Shown: piece after piece, positions 7,922 to 15,721 of the stretch
Layout of the letters: each line of letters begins with the position of its first letter
How positions within the stretch are numbered: the first letter of the stretch is position 1
Origin: an uncultured Dorea sp.
GTDB lineage: Bacteria > Bacillota > Clostridia > Lachnospirales > Lachnospiraceae
Direction of reading: 5' to 3'
DNA: 57,718 nucleotides
Assembly: GCA_910584095.1 (NCBI GenBank)
Contig: CAJTYU010000006.1
Span: forward strand, 1-57,718
Notes under the pieces: model-generated
What the model saw: only the letters and a program-made list of their open reading frames with translations
The model's database searches: none
What the model was told of the DNA's origin: nothing
Translations under genes and position numbers: made by a program

Positions 7922-9616
7922 ATGGATCATACGGATAAGAAAGATAATAGAGATAGTAAAGAAAGAACTTTTACAGGGACGTTTGGAGGATCAGGAACAA
8001 TGGAAAATACAGGAGCGGCCGGCGGCGAGGGCGGTTTTGAAAATGAGCGGGATGCAGAGAGAATCTGGCGGGAGCTATCCATGGAATCCAGACAGGAAGA
8101 GCCCCGCCTTATGAAAAGGCTGCGGGAAAATTACGGATATGTTTCCGGGCTGTGCCTGCTGTATGGCGTGATCTTTGCCTTCTGCCGGTATGAGAACCCG
8201 AATGGTATTACAGAGCCGGTTCTGATGTGCGCTATGATGGGAATTTCCTATCTGCTGCTAAAGCGGCTCGGCATTGAGGTGAAGAAGAAAACAGCGGCGT
8301 ATGCTGCGGGGATAGCGCTTTTGGGGATCAGTACCGCAATGACCTGCTCCGGCTTTCTGGTGTTTTTTAATATGGCCGGATCGCTGCTTTTGTTTCTGGC
8401 CGGAATGATGCATCAGTTTTATGAGGATGAGGACTGGAGCTTTCCCACATTTATAAAAAATATTACGGTGATCTGTTTTACGGCGCTGGGGCATGTATTC
8501 TGTCCCTTTTCCCATGGCTATGCATGTCTGGCAGAAGCAAGAGGAGAGGCCGCGGGGAGCAAAAGGAAGACCGCGGCGGCGGTAGGCATTGGAATCCTGA
8601 TTGCGGCGGGGCTTCTGCTGGTGGTATTTCCGACGCTCCTTCGTTCCGACATGGTATTTGCGGAAATTTTTAAAAATTGGTTTATTGATATCGAATTTGG
8701 TTCGGCGTTTGTGATTGGTTTTATGATTCTGGCCGGGTTTACCGCCAGCTATGCGTTCTTAAGCGCGCTGTGCAGCAGGAGGCTTGAGGATGCATCGTTA
8801 TCGGGGAAACAGTATAACGCGCTGGTTGGAATTACCTTTACCGGGATACTTGCCGGGGTGTATGTGCTGTATGCGGGAGTACAGGTGAGGTATCTGTTTC
8901 TGAAACTTGGGACGCTTCCGGAGGGTGTGACCTATTCGGCCTATGCGAGGGAAGGTTTTTTTGAACTGCTTTTCGTGGGCATTGTGAACTTTATTCTGGT
9001 GGCAGCCTGTGTGGCTCTGTTTCAGGAGAACCGGCTGCTGCGGGGGATTTTAACAGTCATCTGCGGCTGTACGTTTATCATGATCGCATCTGCGTTTTAC
9101 CGGATGGCGTTGTACGTACGGACCTATCATCTGACCTTATTACGGATACTGGTGCTGTGGTTTCTGACGGTTCTTGCGCTGATCATGGGCGGTGTGACGG
9201 TAAGCATTTACCGGAAAACATTCCCGATGTTCCGCTATCTTGCGGCGGTGGTGGGATGCGGTTATATCCTGTTTTCCTTTGCGAAGCCTGACAGGCTGAT
9301 CGCGGAATATAATCTCCGCCATTGGGAAACGGTGAGTGTATCAGATGTTCAGTATATCTTATACGGGCTGTCCGACGATGCGGTTCCGGTGATTGCGGGG
9401 ATGGATCTGACGGAGCTTGAGGAAGACGTTTCCGGCGGAGGAGATGAATCCGGGATTGAGTACAGATATGGCTGGACGGCGGATATCCGTCAGGAAATTC
9501 GGAATCATTTATATGAAACCGCAGACAGATATAAAGAGATGCCGGTGCGGGAGCTGAATCTGGCAAAGCTGCAGGCGAGAAATGCGGCTCTGAAGTGGCT
9601 GGGAGAGAACGAATAG
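7922..9616 (+). CDS. DUF4153/DUF4173-family polytopic membrane protein
   Basis: 564 residues. A polar, charged N-terminal 75 residues is followed by roughly twelve hydrophobic segments and a soluble C-terminal tail of about 120 residues. The PEGVTYSAYAREGFFELL motif near residue 340 and the later KPDRLIAEYNL are hallmarks of the DUF4153/DUF4173 group, whose function is unknown. It is preceded by GGAGAGGGAG and is the last gene of the DUF2975-XRE unit. It may act with the DUF2975 protein in the membrane (inference). Confidence 0.8.
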   Translation: MDHTDKKDNRDSKERTFTGTFGGSGTMENTGAAGGEGGFENERDAERIWRELSMESRQEEPRLMKRLRENYGYVSGLCLLYGVIFAFCRYENPNGITEPVLMCAMMGISYLLLKRLGIEVKKKTAAYAAGIALLGISTAMTCSGFLVFFNMAGSLLLFLAGMMHQFYEDEDWSFPTFIKNITVICFTALGHVFCPFSHGYACLAEARGEAAGSKRKTAAAVGIGILIAAGLLLVVFPTLLRSDMVFAEIFKNWFIDIEFGSAFVIGFMILAGFTASYAFLSALCSRRLEDASLSGKQYNALVGITFTGILAGVYVLYAGVQVRYLFLKLGTLPEGVTYSAYAREGFFELLFVGIVNFILVAACVALFQENRLLRGILTVICGCTFIMIASAFYRMALYVRTYHLTLLRILVLWFLTVLALIMGGVTVSIYRKTFPMFRYLAAVVGCGYILFSFAKPDRLIAEYNLRHWETVSVSDVQYILYGLSDDAVPVIAGMDLTELEEDVSGGGDESGIEYRYGWTADIRQEIRNHLYETADRYKEMPVRELNLAKLQARNAALKWLGENE

Positions 9617-9674
9617 CGGCCAAAACGCGTCATATAATAGTAGAGAGGATGAAAGACGGATAGGGATATGTGAG

Positions 9675-10205
9675 ATGCAGTGGTTTTTATTTTTGTCGGA
9701 TATGATGATTCCTATGGTAATTTTCGGCATCGTATGCTATGGGGTTCTGAAAAGGATTGATGTGTATGACACATTTATTAAGGGGGCTAACAGCGGTTTT
9801 CGCACGGTAATCAAAATTATGCCTACCATGATCGCGCTGATGGTGGCGGTTGGAATCCTGCGGGCTTCCGGATTTTTGGAAATTCTGTCGGAAATGGTGG
9901 GGAAGGTATCCGGTTACATAGGATTTCCGGGAGAGCTGGTTCCGCTTTCGGTGGTAAAGATGTTTTCGTCTTCCGCCGCAGCGGGACTTCTTTTGGATTT
10001 ATACAAGGAGTTTGGAACCGATTCGAAACTCGGCCTGATCGCGTCGATCAGCATGGCTTGTACAGAGACGATATTCTATACCATGAGCGTATATTTTATG
10101 ACGGCGAAGGTGAGGAAAAGCCGGTATACGCTGACCGGGGCGCTTCTTGCGACGGCGGCGGGGCTGGCGGCAAGCGTCGTGCTGGCGGGGTGGATGCATA
10201 CGTAA
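9675..10205 (+). CDS. spmB: Spore maturation protein B
   Basis: 176 residues, matching the 178 of Bacillus SpmB. A Gate-type membrane protein with FIKGANSGFRTVIKIMPTMI in the first half and the conserved FSSSAAAGLLLDLYKEFGTDS in the second. It acts with SpmA in core dehydration and heat resistance of spores. Unusually it is not next to spmA; a metal-oxidase block and an unrelated three-gene operon lie between. Transcription may come through from the operon ending 58 bp upstream. Confidence 0.93.
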   Translation: MQWFLFLSDMMIPMVIFGIVCYGVLKRIDVYDTFIKGANSGFRTVIKIMPTMIALMVAVGILRASGFLEILSEMVGKVSGYIGFPGELVPLSVVKMFSSSAAAGLLLDLYKEFGTDSKLGLIASISMACTETIFYTMSVYFMTAKVRKSRYTLTGALLATAAGLAASVVLAGWMHT

Positions 10206-10250
10206 GAGTAAGTTGTTGTTCACAGGGTATCTTGTAAACAGCGGATGGGA

Positions 10251-10296
10251 TCAGGATACAAGTTCTAAATGGTCTGCTTAGAAACTTGTATTCTGA
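10251..10296 (+). terminator. Long inverted repeat after spmB
   Basis: TCAGGATACAAGTTCTA (10251-10267) pairs with TAGAAACTTGTATTCTGA (10279-10296), with one mismatch and one bulge. There is no clean T tract after it, so it is a probable but not certain terminator. Confidence 0.5.
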
Positions 10297-10375
10297 TTTC
10301 TGCCGCGTTTGGCAGTCAACGTGTGAACACTGTAACTAAGACTGAGGGAAATGTAACGAATTTCCGGGAAACTAC

Positions 10376-10404
10376 TTGCGGGAAGGAATGGGAAAGAGTA
10401 CAAT
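10376..10404 (+). promoter_or_regulatory. Probable promoter of the HD-hydrolase operon
   Basis: TTGCGG, a 17-bp spacer and TACAAT, 85 bp before the ATG at 10489. Confidence 0.45.
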
Positions 10405-10488
10405 TTTAGTATATTATTTGAAGGCGGCAGATAAAGAATGCAGCCGGAGGAATATGGCGCTGAATAAAAAGGGAAAGAGGTGTTTCAC

Positions 10489-11094
10489 ATGGAGCGGATG
10501 GATAAACAGCTTGCGTTTCTGATGGAGATTGATAAGGTGAAGAATATTTTTCGTCAGACATGGCTTGCGGACGGTAACCGGAAGGAGAACGATGCAGAGC
10601 ATTCCTGGCATCTGGCGGTTGCGGCAGTTCTCTTAAAAGAGTATGCTCCGCAGGAGGCTGACCTGCTGAAGGTAATCCTTATGGTGCTGATCCATGATCT
10701 GGTGGAGATCGACGCGGGGGATACCTATGCTTATGATGCAAAGGGCGCGGAGACGAAGCGGGTAAGGGAGGAGAAGGCTGCGGACCGGATATTTGGGATT
10801 CTGCCGGAGGATCAGGGAAGGTATTTCAGAGAGCTGTGGGAGGAATTTGAGAGCTATGAGAGTGCGGAAGCGAAGTATGCCCATCTTCTGGACAATTTCC
10901 AGCCGCTGCTTCTAAACCACGAGAGCGGAGGCTTGAGCTGGAGAGAGCATGACGTGAAAAAGTCCCAGATTTATAAGAGAAATGAGCGGATTAAGGAGAC
11001 TTCTGCGCAGGTATGGGAACGGATGAGGGAGATCATCGACGAGCATATCCGGCTTGGCGATGTGAAGGAGGATATGTCGGATTGTATGGAATAA
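10489..11094 (+). CDS. HD domain hydrolase (YfbR/HDDC2-like 5'-nucleotidase family)
   Basis: 201 residues. The metal-binding residues of the HD fold are visible: AEHSWHLAV (first His), LIHDLVEIDAGD (the HD doublet and following acidic residues) and the distal LLDNFQPLL Asp. This pattern and length match the YfbR/HDDC2 subgroup, which dephosphorylates 5'-deoxynucleotides. The exact substrate is unproven. The ATG at 10489 follows AAAGAGG by eight bases; an in-frame GTG at 10480 overlaps that ribosome binding site. The next gene starts 18 bp downstream. Confidence 0.85.
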   Translation: MERMDKQLAFLMEIDKVKNIFRQTWLADGNRKENDAEHSWHLAVAAVLLKEYAPQEADLLKVILMVLIHDLVEIDAGDTYAYDAKGAETKRVREEKAADRIFGILPEDQGRYFRELWEEFESYESAEAKYAHLLDNFQPLLLNHESGGLSWREHDVKKSQIYKRNERIKETSAQVWERMREIIDEHIRLGDVKEDMSDCME

Positions 11095-11112
11095 AAGGAG
11101 GCGAAATGTGGT

Positions 11113-12135
11113 ATGAGGAATCATGAAGTTGTTAGGAGGCAGCCGCTTTTAAAGGAGGATGGTTCGCTGAGAGAGCCCGGCTGGTCAAAGCGCCTGCTCC
11201 AAAAATATGACCGCAGGCAGATCAGGGCGCCAAAATTCCGTATTAAGGAGTGGGATTATTATCTGGTGTTAAATGATGATTTCGCGGGGGCGTTTACCAT
11301 TTCCGACGACGGATATATCGGACTCCAGTCGGTATCGCTGCTGAATTTTAAAGAGGGCTGGGAGCATACAGAGACGATACTGAATGCATTTCCCATGGGG
11401 AAATATGAGCTGCCGTCCACGTCTGAGCGGGGCGATACGCTGTACCGGGATAAGCGGCTTCATATGGAGTATACGGTGGAGGAAGGGAAACGGCGGATTC
11501 GCTGCGTGTTTGATAATTTTTATCAGGGAAAGCCGTTTCGGTGCGACATTACGCTGCTGCAGCCAGAGATGGATACTATGGTGATCGCGACTCCGTGGAA
11601 GGAGAAGAAGACGGCGTTTTATTACAATCAGAAGATTAACTGTATGCCGGCAAGCGGGAAGATGGAATTTGACGGCAGAATATATCGTTTTAATAATGAG
11701 ACGGATTTTGGGACGCTGGATTGGGGAAGGGGCGTGTGGACTTACGATAACCGCTGGTATTGGGGTTCCGGGAATACCGTGGTACACGGCAGGCCCTTTG
11801 GATTTAATATCGGGTACGGCTTCGGGGATACTTCGGCGGCCTCTGAGAATATGCTGTTTTATGAAGGCAGAGCCCATAAACTGGATGATGTTGCGTTCCA
11901 TATCCCGGAGGGAGACTATATGAAGCCGTGGACATTTTCCTCAAGCGACGGAAGATTTGAGATGGACTTTGTGCCGGTGCTGGACCGGGCCGCTAAGACG
12001 GCGGCGGTGATCATTGAGACGGATCAGCATCAGGTATTCGGACGGATGAGCGGCAAGGCGGTTCTCGACGACGGTACGGTGATTGAGGTAAAGGACATGA
12101 TGTGCTTCGCCGAGGATGTCCATAACAGGTATTAA
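11113..12135 (+). CDS. DUF2804 domain protein
   Basis: 340 residues, soluble, with no signal peptide. The ordered motifs REPGWSKRLLQKYDR, DWGRGVWTYDNRWYWGSG and FGFNIGYGFGD identify DUF2804, a beta-rich family of unknown function related in fold to lipocalin-like or hydroxyneurosporene-type proteins. It sits between an HD hydrolase and acylphosphatase in what appears to be one transcript; no functional link is evident. An AGGAGG lies 13 to 18 bases upstream of the ATG. Confidence 0.85.
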   Translation: MRNHEVVRRQPLLKEDGSLREPGWSKRLLQKYDRRQIRAPKFRIKEWDYYLVLNDDFAGAFTISDDGYIGLQSVSLLNFKEGWEHTETILNAFPMGKYELPSTSERGDTLYRDKRLHMEYTVEEGKRRIRCVFDNFYQGKPFRCDITLLQPEMDTMVIATPWKEKKTAFYYNQKINCMPASGKMEFDGRIYRFNNETDFGTLDWGRGVWTYDNRWYWGSGNTVVHGRPFGFNIGYGFGDTSAASENMLFYEGRAHKLDDVAFHIPEGDYMKPWTFSSSDGRFEMDFVPVLDRAAKTAAVIIETDQHQVFGRMSGKAVLDDGTVIEVKDMMCFAEDVHNRY

Positions 12136-12170
12136 GAGCCGCTGATCGGAGGGAAAGGCAGGATGGATTT

Positions 12171-12446
12171 ATGGCAGAGATACGGAGAAGAGTCGTGTTC
12201 CACGGAAGGGTTCAGGGCGTAGGTTTTCGGTATACCGCTAGATTTGCGGCGGAATCGCTGGGGCTCACCGGCTGGGTGAAAAATGAGTGGGACGGAAGCG
12301 TGCTGATGGAAGTTCAAGGCCGGGAGATGTTGGTGGACAAGCTTCTGGTACGCCTGAACACAGATCGGTTTATCCGGGTAGAGTGGGTGGACAGTGAAGA
12401 AATTCCAATGGAGGAAAATGAAAAGAAATTTTCCATCCGGTACTAA
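12171..12446 (+). CDS. acyP: Acylphosphatase
   Basis: 91 residues, the normal size. The phosphate-binding loop GRVQGVGFR with catalytic Arg, and the substrate-orienting Asn in GWVKNEWDGSV, are both present. It hydrolyses acyl phosphates such as 1,3-bisphosphoglycerate or carbamoyl phosphate in the cytoplasm. It is probably cotranscribed with the two genes upstream. Confidence 0.93.
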   Translation: MAEIRRRVVFHGRVQGVGFRYTARFAAESLGLTGWVKNEWDGSVLMEVQGREMLVDKLLVRLNTDRFIRVEWVDSEEIPMEENEKKFSIRY

Positions 12447-12475
12447 GTGTCGTTATGAAGGGAAGTTGAAGGCAG

Positions 12476-12601
12476 ATGACGTACGCTTACGATAAATCTT
12501 ATTTGGAAAAGGCAAGGACGACGCTGGGAAGAATGCTGGATTTTGCAGTAAATGAGTGTTGCAATATTACGCTACTGGATGTTTCTGTTTTTATGTCTTG
12601 A
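12476..12601 (+). pseudogene. 5' remnant of a small hypothetical gene
   Basis: A 41-codon frame starting MTYAYDKSYLEKARTTLGRM, reminiscent of short Firmicute proteins of unknown function that run to about 120 residues. It stops early where the sequence switches into the Rpn-type remnant, so it looks like a fused, truncated stub. Confidence 0.35.
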
Positions 12602-13019
12602 ACAATGGGAAGGAATGTGCCATTGAAGTAAAGGCTAGAGTTCTTGACGGCGGCAAAGGGAATGATATTATCAGCCAGTATGTTGCGTTTATAAAAGTAT
12701 ATAACGAGCAGGTGCAGCAATATGGGAGGAGCCGGAAAGCTGTCACAGAAACCATCCGTATCTGTAAAGACAGGGACATGCGCCGAGAGTTTTTGGCAGG
12801 CAGGAAAAGGAGGTTATATCTATTATGATGGCTTTGTTTGACGAAGAGAAGATCATGCGCACTTATGTTGCCAATGAAAGGCGTGAGGCAGTAAGGGATG
12901 CAGTAGAAAATATGTTAAAGGCCGGAAAAATGTCAGCAGAGGAAATTGCCGGGTATTTTAAGGAACTTTCTGTGGAGGAGGTCCGGGAAATTGAAAAAGG
13001 GTTACTTCAAACAATCTGA
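12577..13019 (+). pseudogene. Rpn-family (PD-(D/E)XK) nuclease C-terminus, frameshifted
   Basis: The segment with NNGKECAIEVKARVLDGG and the helix-rich REFLAGRK region resembles the C-terminal half of Rpn/PD-(D/E)XK transposase-like nucleases. The frame breaks near 12807. In the next frame, KEVISIMMALFDEEK continues exactly as these proteins do and runs to the stop at 13017-13019. The nuclease core is missing upstream. It is a decayed mobile-type gene. Confidence 0.6.
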
Positions 13020-13506
13020 TACTTGGCGGCAGATAGATACAGAAAGAAAATGTAGGGCGAGAAAAAAAGCATAGCCATAAGCCGGCAATCTTCCTGCGCT
13101 TTAGCAATAGAGGAAATTCAGAGATTGAGAAGGCATATGCGACACATTAAGTGGATTTAGAGAGAACAGTTCGGGAAAGAAAAGATGGAGAAAGTTGTAG
13201 GACAGGCAGAAATACCGGATAAGACGCCATGCATGCTGGAATTGCCCATTATTCCTTATTATCAAAAAGTTTTGGCTGACGGATTTATTGGTAGGGGGGC
13301 TGTCTGTGTAATGGCTCTATTCATTTATCTTTCGTAGGTTACTTTTTACGGACTTCAAATCTTTTTTGGAAGTGGAGGCATAGTTCTTAACGAACAGCGT
13401 TTGAAAAACATTGATCATGCTTCAGCAGAAACGGTATTGGCATTGGCGAGGGCACTGGCACGCGGGCCAGAGAAGCTTATGGAGTAAATGAAGATTGCAA
13501 TATAAG
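13020..13506 (+). pseudogene. Degenerate stretch ending in an XRE-type remnant
   Basis: No intact gene. Near the end (13408-13488) a short frame reads HASAETVLALARALARGPEK, the last helices of an XRE helix-turn-helix domain, followed by a stop. The rest shows scattered short frames with many stops, consistent with continued decay from the Rpn remnant. Confidence 0.45.
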
Positions 13507-13548
13507 TAACTTTGGATTATTATAATCTAATAATCCAAAGTTATTTTG
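13507..13548 (+). terminator. Terminator hairpin before the SorC-type gene
   Basis: A perfect 15-bp inverted repeat, TAACTTTGGATTATT (13507-13521) with its complement at 13529-13543, then TTTTG. Confidence 0.75.
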
Positions 13549-13631
13549 TGTCACAGTAAAAATAACTCGTCCTGCTCTGCAAGGGGAAGGAATTTGAAGG
13601 ATAATATGAAAAAAACACCAGGGGGGAAACT

Positions 13632-14603
13632 ATGAGTCCAATATTAGACGGAAGGCTGTTAGATGAGAGAAAGACGGCCCTTCTTGTAAAAGTTGCACAG
13701 TTATATTATGAGGAGGATATGGGTCAGGAGGCGATCGCGAGGAGTATAGGATTGTCGAGACCTTATGTATCCAGATTACTTACAGAAGCGAAAGAGATGG
13801 GAATTATCCAGTTCCGGATCATTGATCCGCTGAAGGGCGAGTCGGATCTGGAGAGGAAGCTGAGAGCGGGAACTAATCTTGAAAAGGTGATCGTGGCGCC
13901 GGTTACCCAAAAAACTTCCCATATGCACAGTGTCAGCAGAAAAGCAGTTGATTATCTGGAAGAGGTTGTGGAGAATGGGGATGTGATCGGGTTCTCGTGG
14001 GGGAATACCATCCATTCAGTGACAGGATTGCTGAGTCAGGGACAGAGATTTCCGGAGGTGGTCGCGGCGCAACTCTGCGGAGGTATTAGTAATCTGGAGC
14101 ATAATATTTACTGTTTCGAGATTGCCAGAAATTTTGCCAGAGCGTGGGAAGCAAAGCCTTATGTACTGACCTGTCCGGCGGTAGTCAGCAGCAGTAGGCT
14201 GAAAGAGGCTTTTTTGAGCGATTATGATATTAACCGGGTAATGACCTATGGGTATGATTCCAATATTGCGCTGCTGGCGCTGGGAACCTTCGGCTTGCAG
14301 AGCGCTGTATACCGGGCGGGTTATCTGAATGAGAAGGAGATTGCTACGCTTACTGAGAAAGGGGCGGTAGGGGATATCTGTACCCATGTGATCAATGCGA
14401 ACGGTCAGATCTGTGATCCGGAACTTGACGCCCGGACGATGGCGGTTCCGCTGGATATTATCAGGAAGAAGAAGACGCGCATTGGCGTTGCCTGCGGCGA
14501 GAGCAGAGTGGAATGCATCTGCGCGGCTATCCGGGCAGAGATTATCAATGTCTTGATCATAGACGAAGAAACAGCAGGATATGTAATAGAGAGATTAAAA
14601 TAA
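13632..14603 (+). CDS. SorC/DeoR-type sugar-binding transcriptional regulator
   Basis: 323 residues. The N-terminal helix-turn-helix (about 20-60: LYYEEDMGQEAIARSIGLSR, then PYVSRLL) is followed by a large sugar-phosphate-binding domain (about 65-320) with the family signatures GFSWGNTIHSV and CGGISNLEH. SorC members bind phosphorylated sugars and control neighbouring catabolic operons. It lies directly upstream of the microcompartment operon, in the same direction but with its own terminator, so it is the obvious candidate regulator of the 15632 promoter (inference). It starts after GGGGGGAAACT. Confidence 0.88.
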   Translation: MSPILDGRLLDERKTALLVKVAQLYYEEDMGQEAIARSIGLSRPYVSRLLTEAKEMGIIQFRIIDPLKGESDLERKLRAGTNLEKVIVAPVTQKTSHMHSVSRKAVDYLEEVVENGDVIGFSWGNTIHSVTGLLSQGQRFPEVVAAQLCGGISNLEHNIYCFEIARNFARAWEAKPYVLTCPAVVSSSRLKEAFLSDYDINRVMTYGYDSNIALLALGTFGLQSAVYRAGYLNEKEIATLTEKGAVGDICTHVINANGQICDPELDARTMAVPLDIIRKKKTRIGVACGESRVECICAAIRAEIINVLIIDEETAGYVIERLK

Positions 14604-14618
14604 TGTATACCAGAAAGG

Positions 14619-14645
14619 CTGCAGCAGGAATGCCGCAGTTTTTTT
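14619..14645 (+). terminator. Terminator of the SorC-type gene
   Basis: CTGCAGC (14619-14625) pairs with GCCGCAG (14632-14638) with one mismatch, followed by seven T. Confidence 0.7.
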
Positions 14646-14651
14646 CGTCAG

Positions 14652-15122
14652 TTATAAAAGACTCATAAGCTGTAGTAACTTGTGTTTTGCTTTTGTGTCG
14701 GTATTTTCTGTTGTTCTTGTGCCAAAAAGGCGAAATCCATTTTGTTCCTGATAAAAATTCATCAGCATTTTGCCAGTAATAGGGTAATTTATCTGTTCAT
14801 AATAATTTCTTCCTAACTGTGCAATAAGATAGACGGCGATAGTGCTGTTGTTAGTTTTTTCGTTAAAACCGCTCAGCCGAGCCAGTTTTCTTTTGGTGGA
14901 GCTGCTTGTATTTATGACAGCAACAGTAACAGGTTTTATGGTTATTGAAAAATATCCGACTAAGAACATATCTTCTAGTGAGAAGATTAGATATGTAACA
15001 GACTGCAGTTTTTTTGTAAATGTAACAGCATTATTTTTTAAGAAAGCTTCGACATCTGTGTTTATGGGACAGGAAAAGCTGGAAATAATAGCGTTCAGGT
15101 CTTCTTTCCTAATGCCGCCCAC
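14652..15122 (-). pseudogene. GNAT acetyltransferase (toxin-like), internally deleted
   Basis: 156 residues. The N-terminal half (SFSCPINTDVEAFLKNNAV, then TYLIFSLEDMFLVGYFSI) matches GNAT proteins that form toxin-antitoxin pairs. After the AVYLIAQLGRNYY strand, the acetyl-CoA-binding helix and the GGR/ECHD-like strand are missing, and the frame jumps to NFYQEQNGFRLFGTR, the C-terminal FYxxxGF motif. The loss is about 25 residues. The enzyme is therefore probably inactive. Its upstream partner at 15190-15368 is also broken. Confidence 0.65.
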
Positions 15123-15189
15123 ATCTTCCGGCTGAAAAAAATCTCGTATGTTGACACAGATGTATTTTTTCTGGGTTTGAAAATTATTC

Positions 15190-15368
15190 TTATAATGTTT
15201 TCCTTTTTTTCATTAGTTTAATAAATTCAGACTTATCCTGAACCATGCGGATAGAAGAGTCTCCGCTTTTTACAGGGCGCTTGAAAGCGGCTTCGACGCG
15301 CTGGCGAAAGCCTCTATCTGCTCGGGGTCTTGAATTATTATGTTGTCAATAATACTTGCTGTGGACAT
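15190..15368 (-). pseudogene. Frameshifted antitoxin partner of the GNAT gene
   Basis: On the minus strand an ATG at 15368 begins MSTASIIDNIIIQDPEQIEA. After about 25 codons the frame must shift to continue as VEAAFKRPVKSGDSSIRMVQ and end KKRKTL. The composite is about 60 residues and looks like the antitoxin preceding GNAT toxins. The frameshift and the deleted toxin suggest a dead toxin-antitoxin locus. Confidence 0.5.
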
Positions 15369-15721
15369 TTTATGCCTCTTTTTGTTTGTGATATATTTGA
15401 AATGATTTCCGTGTGTTTATTATATACGATTCATCATTATTTTACATGTCTGATTTATAGATTTAACAATCGTGTCTGCAGAATCTTCCTGCAATTTTCC
15501 CAGCATTCCATCTTTGTCTTGTTAATAACTTGTCAGTTGTTAATATTACTAAATCGATTCGTTGATAAAAGATAATTTTCCACTAAAATTTGTCAAATAT
15601 ATACAAAATATCTGATAATATTCGATTGATATTGACAATAATGTGTAAATTATATACAATGAAGTTAACAAATGATTATTAAGGTAACGTATGTTACTAA
15701 AAGCGCGGGCGAGGTAAAAAG
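15369..15721 (+). other. AT-rich intergenic region before the microcompartment operon
   Basis: About 350 bp without a supported gene. It is strongly AT-rich and contains the promoter at 15632-15660. A short open frame at 15330-15575 has no ribosome binding site and no family resemblance. A SorC-type operator would be expected here; I cannot single one out. Confidence 0.6.
15632..15660 (+). promoter_or_regulatory. Sigma-A promoter of the microcompartment operon
   Basis: TTGACA, exactly 17 bp, TACAAT; one base from consensus. The kinase gene starts 62 bp downstream. Confidence 0.85.

Noticed and set aside
15330..15575. Open frame of 81 codons on the plus strand
   Set aside because: No ribosome binding site, no family resemblance, and it overlaps the start of the decayed antitoxin on the other strand.
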